Part shown: positions 26,937 through 38,743 of the stretch, piece after piece
Numbering within the stretch: position 1 is the stretch's first letter
Layout of the letters: each line of letters opens with the position of its first letter
Program-made: the position numbers and the translations under genes
Assembly: GCA_903884425.1 (NCBI GenBank)
Contig: CAISEP010000023.1
Span: 124,001-188,000, forward strand
Source: an uncultured Caulobacterales bacterium
Lineage (GTDB): Bacteria; Pseudomonadota; Alphaproteobacteria; Caulobacterales; Caulobacteraceae
DNA: 64,000 nucleotides
Reading direction: 5' to 3'
The notes under the pieces: generated by a model
What the model saw: the letters and a program-made list of their open reading frames with translations, nothing else
The model's database searches: none
What the model was told of the DNA's origin: nothing

Positions 26937-28115
26937 TCAGCGCTCGACGCAGAGAGCCACGCCCATGCCGCCGCCGACGCACAGGGTCGCGGCGCCCTTC
27001 TTCGCGTCGGACTTGATCATCTCGTGGATGAGGGTGGTCAGGATCCGCGCCCCCGAGGCCCCGATGGGGTGGCCGATGGCGATGGCCCCGCCGTTCACGT
27101 TCACCTTGGCCGGGTCGAGGCCCAGCTCGCGGACCACGCACAGGGACTGGGCGGCGAAGGCCTCGTTGGACTCCACCAGATCGAGGTCGGCCACGGACCA
27201 GCCGGCCTTTTCCAGGGCCTTGCGCATGGCCGGGATCGGGCCGGTGCCCATGATCTCCGGCGGCACGCCCGCATTGGCCCAGGAGGCGATGCGGACGAGG
27301 GGGGTGAGGCCCCGGGCCCTCGCCTCCGCCGCGCTCATCACCACCAGCGCCGCGGCACCATCGTTCAGGCCGGACGCATTGGCCGCGGTGACGCTGCCGT
27401 CCTTGGTGAAGGCCGGGCGCAGGCCGGACACGCTGTCATAGGTGGCCCCGTGGCGGATATACTCGTCCTGGTCCACCACCACGTCGCCCTTGCGGCCCTT
27501 GATGGTCACCGGCGCGATCTCGTCCTTGAAGCGGCCGGACTTCTGGGCGGCCTCGGCCTTGTTCTGCGAGGCCACGGCGAAGCGGTCCTGGTCCTCCCGG
27601 GTGATCTGCCAGCGGGCGGCGATGTTCTCGGCCGTCTGGCCCATGTGATAGCCGTGGAAGGCGTCCCACAGGCCGTCCTTGATCATGGTGTCGACGAGGC
27701 CGAGGTCGCCCATCTTGGTGCCGTTGCGCAGGTGCGCGGCGTGGGGGGCGGCGCTCATGCTCTCCTGGCCCCCGGCGACGACGATCTTCGCATCCCCTTG
27801 CGCGATCTGCTGATAGGCGAGCGCCACGGACCGCAGCCCCGAGCCGCACAGCTGGTTCAGGCTCCAGGCCGGGCTCTCCACCGGAATGCCGGCCTTCACC
27901 GCCGCCTGACGGGCGGGGCCCTGGCCGGCACCGGCCTGCAGCACCTGGCCCAGGATCACCTCGTCCACGTCCGACGCCGCGATCCCGGCCCGGGTCAGGG
28001 CTGCCTGGATGGCGGTGGACCCCAGCTCGCTGGCGGCGACGCCCGACAGGGCGCCGTTGAAGGAACCGACCGGGGTCCGGGCGGCGGAGACGATGACGAT
28101 GTCCTGAGTGCTCAT
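26937..28115 (-). CDS. phaA: Acetyl-CoA acetyltransferase (beta-ketothiolase)
   Basis: Condenses two acetyl-CoA to acetoacetyl-CoA, first step of polyhydroxybutyrate synthesis. The 392-residue protein has the nucleophile Cys in [15 protein letters not shown] (about residue 89), [17 protein letters not shown] with the catalytic His, and the second Cys in [14 protein letters not shown] at the C terminus. The start ATG 28115 gives the standard [18 protein letters not shown] terminus; a GGGAG site stands about 12 nt before it. An upstream in-frame extension lacks homology. Confidence 0.94.
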   Translation of the reverse strand: MSTQDIVIVSAARTPVGSFNGALSGVAASELGSTAIQAALTRAGIAASDVDEVILGQVLQAGAGQGPARQAAVKAGIPVESPAWSLNQLCGSGLRSVALAYQQIAQGDAKIVVAGGQESMSAAPHAAHLRNGTKMGDLGLVDTMIKDGLWDAFHGYHMGQTAENIAARWQITREDQDRFAVASQNKAEAAQKSGRFKDEIAPVTIKGRKGDVVVDQDEYIRHGATYDSVSGLRPAFTKDGSVTAANASGLNDGAAALVVMSAAEARARGLTPLVRIASWANAGVPPEIMGTGPIPAMRKALEKAGWSVADLDLVESNEAFAAQSLCVVRELGLDPAKVNVNGGAIAIGHPIGASGARILTTLIHEMIKSDAKKGAATLCVGGGMGVALCVER

Positions 28116-28248
28116 GGTCTGGTGCAGCTCCCGCGGCAGGCGTTGTTCGCATCCTGACGATCCCGCGCCAGGTTCGACCTTGAGCCTACGTAAATTCCCG
28201 GCCGCCGTCACGGGCGTGTCGCGTGAAATAATCGTGTCCCAGACGAAA

Positions 28249-28278
28249 GCGCCCCCCTCCGTGGCCGGAGGGGGGCGC
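28249..28278 (-). terminator. Strong intrinsic terminator after the aldehyde dehydrogenase gene
   Basis: A perfect 12-bp GC stem (28249-28260 with 28267-28278) with loop GTGGCC lies 29 bp past the stop at 28308. On the minus strand it is followed by TTTCGTCT. Confidence 0.8.
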
Positions 28279-28307
28279 GGTCGTGACGATTGGTCAGTGT
28301 CCGGAGA

Positions 28308-29732
28308 TCAGCTACCGTAGCCGATCACCGCCTTGGTCTCGAGGAACTCGCCGAACGCGTGGTCGCCCCATTCCCGGCCGTTGCCCGACTGCTTGTAGCC
28401 GCCGAAGGGGGCCATCATGTCCGGACCCGCGCCGTTCAGGATCACCTGACCGGCCCGCATCTTCGACGCCACGTCACGGACTTCCTTGATGTCCGAGCCC
28501 TGCACATAGGCGGCCAGGCCGTATTCGGTGTCGTTGCCGATGGCGATGGCCTGGTCCACGGTCTCGTAGGGCAGGATCGCCAGCACCGGCCCGAAGATCT
28601 CCTCGCGGGAGATGCTCATGTCCGGGGTGACATTGGCGAAGACGGTGGGCTTCACATAATAGCCCTTGTCCAGGCCCTCCGGACGGCCCGGACCCCCGGC
28701 GACGAGGGTGGCACCCTCCTCGATGCCCTTCTTGATCAGGGTCTGGATCTTGTTCCACTGCACTTCGGACACCACCGGCCCCATCTGCGAGTTGCCGTTG
28801 GGGTCGCCGACGGTGGTCGCCTCGGCGGCTTCCCTGGCATAGGCGATGACCTCGTCCATCTTCTTGGCCGGGGCCAGCATCCGGGTCGGCGCATTGCAGG
28901 ACTGACCGGAATTGGTCATCACCGACTGCACGCCCCGCTTCACGGCGGCGGCCAGGTCGACATTCTCCAGGATGATGTTCGGCGACTTGCCGCCCAGCTC
29001 CTGGTGCACGCGCTTGACGGTGGCCGCGGCCTTGGTGGCCACGTCGATGCCGGCGCGGGTCGAGCCGGTGAAGGACACCATGTCGACGCCGGGATGGCTG
29101 GAGATCGCCGCGCCGACGGACGGGCCGTCGCCATTGACCATGTTGAACACGCCCGCCGGCACGCCGGCCGCATGCATGATCTCGGTCCAGATATAGCCGG
29201 AGAAGGGGGCCACTTCCGACGGCTTCAGCACCATGGTGCAGCCGGTGGCCAGCGCCGGGGCGACCTTGGTGGCGATCTGGTTCACCGGCCAGTTCCACGG
29301 GGTGATGAAGCCGCAGACGCCGATGGGCTCCTTGGCGATCAGGGTGGTGCCGCGCAGCTCCTCGAAGTGGTAGGTCTTCAGCACCTCGATGGCGGTCTGC
29401 AGGTGGCCGACGCCCATGGCTGCCTGGGCCCGCTGGCTCAGCCAGCCCGGCGCGCCCATTTCCTCGGTGATCGCCTCGGCCATGTCGGAATAGCGCTTCT
29501 GGTACTCCTCGACGATCCGCTCCAGCAGCTCGATGCGCTGTTCGCGGGTGGTGCGGGAGAAGGTCTCGAAGGCCTTGCGGGCGGCCTTGACGGCCTTGTC
29601 CACGTCGGCGGCACCGCCCAGGCTGATGCGCCCGGCCACGCCTTCGGTGGCGGGGTTGATCACGTCGAGGGTCTTGGGTGCCACCGGGTCGACCCAGGCA
29701 CCGTCGATGTAGAACTTCAGATAGTCACGCAT
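28308..29732 (-). CDS. NAD(P)-dependent aldehyde dehydrogenase
   Basis: A 474-residue ALDH-superfamily enzyme that oxidises an aldehyde to the acid. It has TPWNWPVNQIATKVAPAL, the cofactor loop FTGSTRAG, the catalytic Glu in VHQELGGKSPNI, the catalytic Cys in TNSGQSCNAPTRML (about residue 276) and EEIFGPVLAILPY. The start at ATG 29732 is fixed by a GGGAGGAT site 5 nt before it. The substrate cannot be read from the sequence. It is followed by a strong terminator and preceded by the composite repeats, so it is probably a single-gene unit. Confidence 0.92.
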   Translation of the reverse strand: MRDYLKFYIDGAWVDPVAPKTLDVINPATEGVAGRISLGGAADVDKAVKAARKAFETFSRTTREQRIELLERIVEEYQKRYSDMAEAITEEMGAPGWLSQRAQAAMGVGHLQTAIEVLKTYHFEELRGTTLIAKEPIGVCGFITPWNWPVNQIATKVAPALATGCTMVLKPSEVAPFSGYIWTEIMHAAGVPAGVFNMVNGDGPSVGAAISSHPGVDMVSFTGSTRAGIDVATKAAATVKRVHQELGGKSPNIILENVDLAAAVKRGVQSVMTNSGQSCNAPTRMLAPAKKMDEVIAYAREAAEATTVGDPNGNSQMGPVVSEVQWNKIQTLIKKGIEEGATLVAGGPGRPEGLDKGYYVKPTVFANVTPDMSISREEIFGPVLAILPYETVDQAIAIGNDTEYGLAAYVQGSDIKEVRDVASKMRAGQVILNGAGPDMMAPFGGYKQSGNGREWGDHAFGEFLETKAVIGYGS

Positions 29733-29865
29733 GTCATCCTCCCGGGGGGCAGGTCCTTCAGCGAGGCCGCGCGGTGCGGCCGGACCGTTGGAGCGCATCT
29801 TAGTGATCATCGTTCACGACGGAAGGGGCCATCGCGTGTTTTGAGGATCAACTGAGCGGGAGGTG

Positions 29866-29994
29866 GCGTCCTTCGAGACGGGCTTCGCCCTCCTCAGGAT
29901 GACGCGCGTTGTAGGTACCCTCTCAGGGTGGGTGCTCGACCCACATCCTTCGTCATGGTGAGGAGCCTCGTTAAGGGGCATCTCGAACCACGCA
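29866..29994 (-). repeat. REPIN-like composite palindromic element, unit 1 (with 30005-30137)
   Basis: Starts GCGTCCTTCGAGACGGG, continues to CTCCTCAGGATGACG, has a GC-palindromic spacer, then CTTCGTCATGGTGAGGAG and ends CATCTCGAACCACGCA. The two arms are related (TTCGAGACG...CTCCTCA..ATGACG) but distinct (CC/GG versus GG/CC flanks), placed as inverted copies. Read on the minus strand it has the same order as the units at 43 kb and 50.7 kb. Confidence 0.85.
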
Positions 29995-30004
29995 GGGCCG
30001 CCAC

Positions 30005-30137
30005 TGCGTCCTTCGAGACGGGCCTTGCGGCCCTCCTCAGGATGACGCGCGTTGGTGGTGACTTGTCAGGTTGTGGGCCCTACCCACACTCTTCGTCATG
30101 GTGAGGAGCCCCGGCACGGGGCGTCTCGAACCACGCA
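30005..30137 (-). repeat. REPIN-like composite palindromic element, unit 2
   Basis: Second copy of the composite unit, about 140 bp after the first and of the same orientation (TGCGTCCTTCGAGACGGG to TCTCGAACCACGCA). The ends are identical to unit 1 but the hairpin tips and the spacer differ, with compensating changes that keep the stems paired. It ends 3 bp before the -35 box of the rpmB promoter. The 29733-30140 stretch holds nothing else I can identify. Confidence 0.85.
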
Positions 30138-30140
30138 CCC

Positions 30141-30169
30141 TTGACTCATCCCCCCCTTGGCCCTAACAC
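30141..30169 (+). promoter_or_regulatory. Putative rpmB promoter
   Basis: TTGACT (30141-30146), a 15-nt spacer and CCTAACAC (30162-30169) fit the Caulobacter housekeeping pattern. The leader to the rpmB ATG at 30246 would be about 70 nt. Confidence 0.5.
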
Positions 30170-30245
30170 ACCGCCTCCCGTGCGCGGACCCGTCAGGGCC
30201 GTGGCACATCGTCTTTTGTCTTTCATCGCGCTGAAGGTCAGCACC

Positions 30246-30545
30246 ATGTCGCGTCGTTGCGAAATTACGGGCGTAGGTCCGATGGTGGGTCACAATGTGA
30301 GCCACTCGAACATCAAGACCAAGCGTCGTTTCCTTCCCTCCCTGAAGGACATCTCGCTGGCGTCGGACAGCCTCGGCCAGTCCTTCACCCTGAAGATCAC
30401 CAATGCGGCCCTGCGGACCATCGATTTCCGCGGCGGTCTGGACCAGGTGCTGCTCAACAGCCGCGACGAGGTGCTCTCGCCCCGCGCCCTGAAGATCAAG
30501 CGCCAGATCAAGGCCAAGCAGGCCGGCGAAACAGCCGCCGCCTGA
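30246..30545 (+). CDS. rpmB: 50S ribosomal protein L28
   Basis: A 99-residue ribosomal protein. The start SRRCEITGVGPMVGHNVSHS followed by NIKTKRRFLPSL is the typical L28 N terminus (usually MxRRCxLTGKGxxxGNNVSHSxxKTKRRFxPNL), and the alphaproteobacterial C-terminal extension ends in Lys/Ala. ATG 30246 is chosen over longer in-frame starts because it begins the conserved domain; an AAGG lies about 10 nt before it. Single gene with its own promoter and terminator. Confidence 0.96.
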   Translation: MSRRCEITGVGPMVGHNVSHSNIKTKRRFLPSLKDISLASDSLGQSFTLKITNAALRTIDFRGGLDQVLLNSRDEVLSPRALKIKRQIKAKQAGETAAA

Positions 30546-30594
30546 GCTGCAGTCGCCTGAGCCGCATCCGCGGACGGCGATCCTGACATTCGAG

Positions 30595-30624
30595 ACCCCG
30601 GCGCCCCCGTGGCGGCGGGGTTTT
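30595..30624 (+). terminator. rpmB intrinsic terminator
   Basis: ACCCCG-GCGCC (from 30595) pairs, with one mismatch, with GGCG-GCGGGG (30611-30620) and is followed by TTTT at 30621-30624, about 50 bp after the rpmB stop. Confidence 0.75.
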
Positions 30625-30766
30625 CGTTGTGCGGACGGACCTTCGGGCCCGACCCGGACTCGCGATGCACGGGAAAAATTCACTTGTGTGCGGGGGGCTT
30701 TCCCTTACTTTCAGGAATTGTTAACCAAGTGTGACCGGCCTGCCCGGTCTCCGGATGTGACGTTCC

Positions 30767-31438
30767 ATGGCCCTCCTTGCTCCCATCCTGGCTGTGCTGA
30801 TCGCCGCCGCCGCCCCGGCGGGTGAGGCGGACCGCGCCGTCATCGCACCGGTGGCCCGGGATCCTGGCCTGCGGCTGGACGAGCCGGGTCCCCTCTCCAT
30901 TCTCGACTGGAACGACCCCGAGGCCCGCCGCGCCCACGGCCTGGGCGAGGGGGCGGCCCGCCGCCCGGTGGAGGCCTACGAGACAGCCCTGTGCGAACTG
31001 ACCGCCGATCCCCGGTTGCAGGCGGGTCGGCTGCTGCCCACGGCGTCCTCCGACATCGATCCGGCCGAGGCCCCGTCGACGCAGATTTCGGACGCCGCCG
31101 GGTGCGGCACGGGGGCCGCGCCCCGGCCGGTGGCCGCCTTCGCCCGGACCGGGCCGGGATCGGGCGAGATGGCACCGGACCAGTGGACCGTGGCCGGCGG
31201 CGTGACCGTCCGGCTTCCCGGTCTGGCCGATCCCGGTCCGGCCAATGTCGATCATGCGGTCTCGCCCAGCGCCTGGGGGGAGCTGTCCAGCCATCCCGGC
31301 CTGATCCAGCAACCGGTGGAAGCGGCCCATGTGCCGGGTGACAAGGTCAAGTATCAGGTGCTGCGCGACACCAGCCTGGGCTTTGACGGGCACCTGCTGC
31401 GGGTGCGCCTGACCTATCCCAAGCTGGACGGCCACTGA
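30767..31438 (+). CDS. Secreted protein of unknown function
   Basis: A 223-residue protein with a short hydrophobic start (ALLAPILAVLIAAAAPAGEA) that looks like a signal peptide cut after about residue 18. The mature part is rich in Pro, Ala and Gly, has two cysteines in the middle (ALCELTADP and AAGCGTG) that could form a disulfide, and no recognised motif. I do not know the family. No good ribosome-binding site stands before ATG 30767. It lies between rpmB and a racemase-like gene (38-bp gap) on the same strand. Periplasmic location is inferred only. Confidence 0.6.
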   Translation: MALLAPILAVLIAAAAPAGEADRAVIAPVARDPGLRLDEPGPLSILDWNDPEARRAHGLGEGAARRPVEAYETALCELTADPRLQAGRLLPTASSDIDPAEAPSTQISDAAGCGTGAAPRPVAAFARTGPGSGEMAPDQWTVAGGVTVRLPGLADPGPANVDHAVSPSAWGELSSHPGLIQQPVEAAHVPGDKVKYQVLRDTSLGFDGHLLRVRLTYPKLDGH

Positions 31439-31476
31439 GGCTTTCTGTCCCGCGGACAGTGGGGTAGACGCACGCC

Positions 31477-32103
31477 ATGCCCCGGATCGCCTGCCTGCAC
31501 ACAGCCCCCAGCAATGCCCCCCTGTTCGATGCCGCCGCCGCGCCGCTGGGGCTGGTCCTGACCCATGTGGTGCGGGCCGACCTGCTGGCGGCAGTCGAGG
31601 CCCGCGGGGAACTGACGGCAGAGATCGCGGCAGGGCTCACCGCCGCCCTGGCGGAACTGGCCGCGACGGCAGACGCCGTGATCCTGACCTGCTCGTCCCT
31701 GGGCGAGGCCGTCGATCCGGAGGGCCCGGTGATCCGCGCCGATGCGGCCCTGGCGGCGGCGGCCCTGCGGGACCCCGGTCGAGTGGCGGTGCTGTATACC
31801 GCCCCCACCTCCCGCGGGCCGACGGAGCGGGTGTTCCGCGCTGCAGCGGAGGCGGGGCAGGGGGTGCCGGAGGTCCGGTGCGTCGAGGGGGCCTGGGCGG
31901 CCTTCCGCGCGGGGGACGCGGGGCGGCACATCGCCCTCATCCGCCAGGCCATGGGAGAGGCCGTGGCGGCAGGCGCGGACCGCATCGCGCTGGCCCAGTG
32001 CTCCATGGCCCCTGCCGGAGTGGCGGGCGCGCAAGGCGTGCCGGTGCTCACCGTGCCCGATGCCGCCCTTGCCGCGGCGATGGCCGCGAGAGGCCGCGTC
32101 TGA
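31477..32103 (+). CDS. Asp/Glu/hydantoin racemase-family protein
   Basis: A 208-residue protein with the two-cysteine layout of the Asp/Glu racemase superfamily: the first catalytic Cys in AVILTCSSLGEA (about residue 72) and the second in RIALAQCSMAPAG (about residue 172), each in the expected strand-turn setting. The length is near the usual 210-240. Members racemise amino acids or cleave related acids; substrate unknown. It converges on gyrB with only 7 bp between the stop codons and no terminator between them. Confidence 0.75.
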   Translation: MPRIACLHTAPSNAPLFDAAAAPLGLVLTHVVRADLLAAVEARGELTAEIAAGLTAALAELAATADAVILTCSSLGEAVDPEGPVIRADAALAAAALRDPGRVAVLYTAPTSRGPTERVFRAAAEAGQGVPEVRCVEGAWAAFRAGDAGRHIALIRQAMGEAVAAGADRIALAQCSMAPAGVAGAQGVPVLTVPDAALAAAMAARGRV

Positions 32104-32110
32104 GCGGGTC

Positions 32111-35829
<3,719 letters not shown>

Positions 35830-36043
35830 CAGCGCGACCTTAAGCATGCTCCGCCGCCCCAGGCGAGGCCGTCCCACCGGCTCATGCCGCATTGCAGCAA
35901 TTTAATTTGAAAAGGGAATGGGGGCTAACTATATACCCATCTGTCGCTGACGAGGCATGATCTACCCCTGAATGTGTGTTTTTGGGGTCAGTGCTGATCT
36001 TCGGCTGTCTCGCATCGGCGGCGACATAATACGGGGATAGAAG

Positions 36044-36151
36044 ATGACGAACTTTGCCAACTGGGCCGATCATTTCGGCAACTCGGTTCTGGTGGTTCTG
36101 CTGACCGCTCTGCCGGTCGCGGCCATCGGCTTCGTCGCGCAGTCGTTCTGA
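36044..36151 (+). CDS. Candidate small membrane protein of 35 residues
   Basis: A short open frame on the plus strand between recF and dnaN: MTNFANWADHFGNSVLVV, then LLTALPVAAIGFVAQSF and a stop. A GGGGATAG site lies 8 nt before the ATG, and a CATAAT box is at about 36025. After a polar start of about 13 residues the rest is one hydrophobic stretch long enough to cross the membrane. Codon third positions include more T than the neighbouring genes. No homologue is recalled with certainty. Evidence for coding is the ribosome-binding site, the promoter-like box and the clean amphipathic layout. Confidence 0.6.
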   Translation: MTNFANWADHFGNSVLVVLLTALPVAAIGFVAQSF

Positions 36152-36260
36152 GACCGAACGCTGCCGTGACGACCACGACCTGACGACCTGTCGCTCTCGC
36201 ACACTGGCGGGGGCGACCGGTCACAGGCCGTTACAATTCCTGAAAATCCGAACCCTTCAG

Positions 36261-36285
36261 CCGCTCGGGATCAGACCCGCAGCGG
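36261..36285 (-). terminator. Possible hairpin at the dnaN stop codon
   Basis: CCGCTCGGG (36261-36269) pairs with CCCGCAGCGG (36276-36285) with a one-base bulge, straddling the dnaN stop at 36271. No clear T-run follows on the minus strand. Confidence 0.35.
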
Positions 36286-37389
36286 CATCAGCACGTACTG
36301 CACGCCCGCATCGGTGGGGTCGAGGACCAGGGTGGGCGAGGCCGGATCGGCAAAGCGCATCTCCATGGTCTCCCCCTCGATCTGGCCGCAGACGTCCAGC
36401 AGGTAGCGGGCGTTGAAGCCGATCTCGAAGGCGTCGCCGTCGTAATCGATTTCCAGCTCCTCGACCCCCTGGCCCGCCTCCATGTTGCGGACGGTCAGGG
36501 TCAGGCGACCGGCCTCGATGGCCAGCTTCACCGAGCGGGACTTCTCCGCCGAGATGGTGGCCACCCGGTCCACGGCCTGTTCGAACAGCTTGTTGTCCAG
36601 CCGCACGATCTTGGTGTTGTCCTTCGGAATGACCCGCATGTAGTCGGGGAAGGCCCCGTCGATCACCTTGGAGGTCAGGGACGCCTTGCCGAACTCGAAG
36701 CGCACCTTGGCCGGGGACACCTGCAGCTCCACCATCTCGCCCGCATCCTCCAGCAGGCGCCGGGCCTCCTGGATGGTCTTGCGGGGGATGATCACGCCGG
36801 GGGCGCCGACGGAGCCTTCCGGGGCGGGCATTTCGGCCAGCGCCAGCCGGTGGCCGTCCGTGGCCACGCAGCGCAGCTTGGGCGAGCCATCCTCCATCAC
36901 CGTGTGCACATAGAGGCCGTTCAGATAATAGCGGGTCTCTTCCGTGGAGATGGCGAAGCGGGTCTTGTCGATCAGCCGGGTCAGGGCGTCGGAATCCACG
37001 CTGATCCGCGACGACAGGCCGTCCGAGGACATGACCGGAAAGTCCCCCGCGGGCAGCACCGGCAGGTTGAACTTGGACCGGCCCGCCTGGATGGACAGGC
37101 GCGGGTCCTCCCCGTTGAACTTCAGCTCCACCTGCGCGCCGTCGGGCAGCTTGCGCACGATCTCGTACAGGATGTGGGCGGGGGCGGTGATCTGGCCCGT
37201 GGCGCTCACCTCCGCGGCGGTCTCGTCGACGATCTCCATGTCGAGGTCGGTGGCGGAGAAGGACAGGCCCCCCCGCTCCGCCGACAGGAGCACGTTGGAC
37301 AGGATCGGGATGGTGTTGCGCCGCTCAACGACGCTCTGCACGTGTCCGAGCGCCTTCATCAGCGCCGCGCGCTCGATATTGAGCTTCAT
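36271..37389 (-). CDS. dnaN: DNA polymerase III beta subunit (sliding clamp)
   Basis: The 372-residue clamp that tethers DNA polymerase III to DNA and recruits many repair proteins. It has three repeated clamp domains; the first begins MKLNIERAALMKALGHVQSVVERRNTIPILSNVLL, and the C terminus ends VLDPTDAGVQYVLMPLRV, containing the usual M-P-x-R/L end motif. Length and both ends agree with the family. It faces zapE, from which it is separated by a 226-bp divergent promoter region. Confidence 0.97.
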   Translation of the reverse strand: MKLNIERAALMKALGHVQSVVERRNTIPILSNVLLSAERGGLSFSATDLDMEIVDETAAEVSATGQITAPAHILYEIVRKLPDGAQVELKFNGEDPRLSIQAGRSKFNLPVLPAGDFPVMSSDGLSSRISVDSDALTRLIDKTRFAISTEETRYYLNGLYVHTVMEDGSPKLRCVATDGHRLALAEMPAPEGSVGAPGVIIPRKTIQEARRLLEDAGEMVELQVSPAKVRFEFGKASLTSKVIDGAFPDYMRVIPKDNTKIVRLDNKLFEQAVDRVATISAEKSRSVKLAIEAGRLTLTVRNMEAGQGVEELEIDYDGDAFEIGFNARYLLDVCGQIEGETMEMRFADPASPTLVLDPTDAGVQYVLMPLRV

Positions 37390-37467
37390 GGGGTCGTCCG
37401 GATGCTGCGGCCGAGGGGTCCGAATCGAAGGCCGATCCGTGCCCGCCGTCCTGAAGTGGGTCGGCGA

Positions 37468-37474
37468 GACTAGC
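37468..37474 (-). promoter_or_regulatory. Candidate -10 box of dnaN
   Basis: On the minus strand GCTAGTC, inside AATCCGCTAGTCTCGC, matches the GCTA-type -10 box seen at several genes here; it lies about 80 bp before the dnaN ATG. The -35 region is AT-rich (TTTATTCATAG) but not a clear match. Confidence 0.35.
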
Positions 37475-37568
37475 GGATTTTCCCTATGAATAAAGGGGGG
37501 ACCGCACCGATCCCTTCCCCTGCGGCGGGATTTGTCGCAGCCGGAGCGCGCAATGCGGGCGTCCGGGG

Positions 37569-37596
37569 TTGCGAGCCTGCGTCAATCCGCTAGGAC
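37569..37596 (+). promoter_or_regulatory. Candidate zapE promoter
   Basis: TTGCGA, a 14-nt spacer, and GCTAGGAC form a sigma-73-like promoter ending about 20 bp before the zapE ATG at 37616. Confidence 0.4.
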
Positions 37597-37615
37597 GGGG
37601 CCCCGGGGACCCGCC

Positions 37616-38743
37616 ATGCCGCAATCCATCCGCACCGCCTACGACACGCGCCTGAAGCGGGGCGAGATCACTGCCGACGCCGCCCAGGCCCGCGCGGTGG
37701 AGAGCCTCGCCCGGCTGGAAGGGGAGCTGAACGGCTGGGGGGAACCCGGCTTCAGCCTCAATCCCTTCCGTCGGAAAGAGCCGCCCCGGGGGGTCTATCT
37801 CTACGGGCCGGTGGGGCGGGGCAAGTCCATGCTGATGGACCTGTTCTTCGAGTCCGCCCCGGTGACGCGCAAGCGCCGGGACCACTTCCACGCCTTCATG
37901 GCCGGCGTCCATGCGGACATCAAGGCCTGGCGGGAGGGGGACGCCGCCGCCCGCAAGGCCCGCTTCGGCATGGCCAAGGGCGACGATCCCATCGCGCCCA
38001 CCGCCTATCGGATCGCCGAGGGGGCGCGGCTTCTGTGCTTCGACGAGTTCCACGTCACCGACATTGCCGACGCCATGATCCTCGGCCGCCTGTTCGAGGC
38101 CCTGTTCGAGCGGGGGGTGGTGATCGTCGCCACCTCCAACCGGGCGCCGGACGCCCTCTATGCCGGGGGCATCAACCGCCAGCTGTTCCTGCCCTTCATC
38201 GCCCTGATCCGGGACCGGATGGAGGTGGTGGAGGTGGCCGGGCCCAAGGACTTCCGCCTGGACCGGCTGAAGGGTCGCCCGGTCTATTTCACCCCCATCA
38301 CCCCCGCCCAGTCCGCCGCCTTCGACGCCCTGTGGGACGAGATGCTGGCCGGGGATGCGGAGACGGGGGCCACCTTGAACGTTCTCGGCCGCCAGCTGAC
38401 CTTTCCCCATGCCGTGGGCGGGCGGCTGAAGACCCATTTCAACAGTGTCTGCGGCCTGGCTCTGGGACCACAGGACTATCTGGCCATCGCCGAGCGGTTC
38501 CACACCGTGTTCCTGTGGGACGTGCCCCGGCTGACCCCCGCCCGCCGTAACGAGGCCGCGCGCTTCGTCACCCTGGTGGATGCCCTGTACGAGGCCCGGG
38601 CCAAGCTGGTGATGCTGGCCGAGGCGGAGCCGGAGGACCTCTATCCCGCCGGGGACGGGGCCTTCGAGTTCGAGCGCACCGCCAGCCGCCTGCAGGAAAT
38701 GCGCTCCGCCGATTACATCTCCGAACGCCCGGCTGCGGGATGA
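37616..38743 (+). CDS. zapE: Cell division protein ZapE (AFG1-family ATPase)
   Basis: A 375-residue P-loop ATPase; in E. coli ZapE acts on the Z-ring and the family is related to mitochondrial AFG1/LACE1. Walker A LYGPVGRGKSMLMD is at about residues 62-75, followed by RDHFHAFMAGVH, Walker B RLLCFDEFHVTDIADAMIL and the sensor-like ATSNRAPDALYAGG. ATG 37616 is preceded by GGGGA and gives the normal start; longer frames upstream cover the promoter. Its stop overlaps the rarD ATG (ATGA). Confidence 0.93.
   Translation: MPQSIRTAYDTRLKRGEITADAAQARAVESLARLEGELNGWGEPGFSLNPFRRKEPPRGVYLYGPVGRGKSMLMDLFFESAPVTRKRRDHFHAFMAGVHADIKAWREGDAAARKARFGMAKGDDPIAPTAYRIAEGARLLCFDEFHVTDIADAMILGRLFEALFERGVVIVATSNRAPDALYAGGINRQLFLPFIALIRDRMEVVEVAGPKDFRLDRLKGRPVYFTPITPAQSAAFDALWDEMLAGDAETGATLNVLGRQLTFPHAVGGRLKTHFNSVCGLALGPQDYLAIAERFHTVFLWDVPRLTPARRNEAARFVTLVDALYEARAKLVMLAEAEPEDLYPAGDGAFEFERTASRLQEMRSADYISERPAAG

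Noticed and set aside
29866-30137. Possible CRISPR array
   Set aside because: Only two units, each about 130 bp and palindromic throughout, with no short direct repeats or uniform spacers; same unit recurs elsewhere without an array or cas genes.
30711-30730. CtrA-like TTAACC upstream of the secreted orphan
   Set aside because: Only the six-base core is present, without the full TTAACCAT or a second half-site; expected often by chance. The same holds for TTAACC near 49.
35880-36040. Chromosome origin near dnaN-recF-gyrB
   Set aside because: The region is AT-richer than its surroundings, but I saw no cluster of DnaA boxes (TTATCCACA), no dnaA and no parAB. In Caulobacter the origin lies elsewhere.
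35882-36202. Minus-strand frame of 106 codons between recF and dnaN
   Set aside because: It runs through the promoter region and antisense to the better-supported 35-residue frame, has no ribosome-binding site and no sensible composition.
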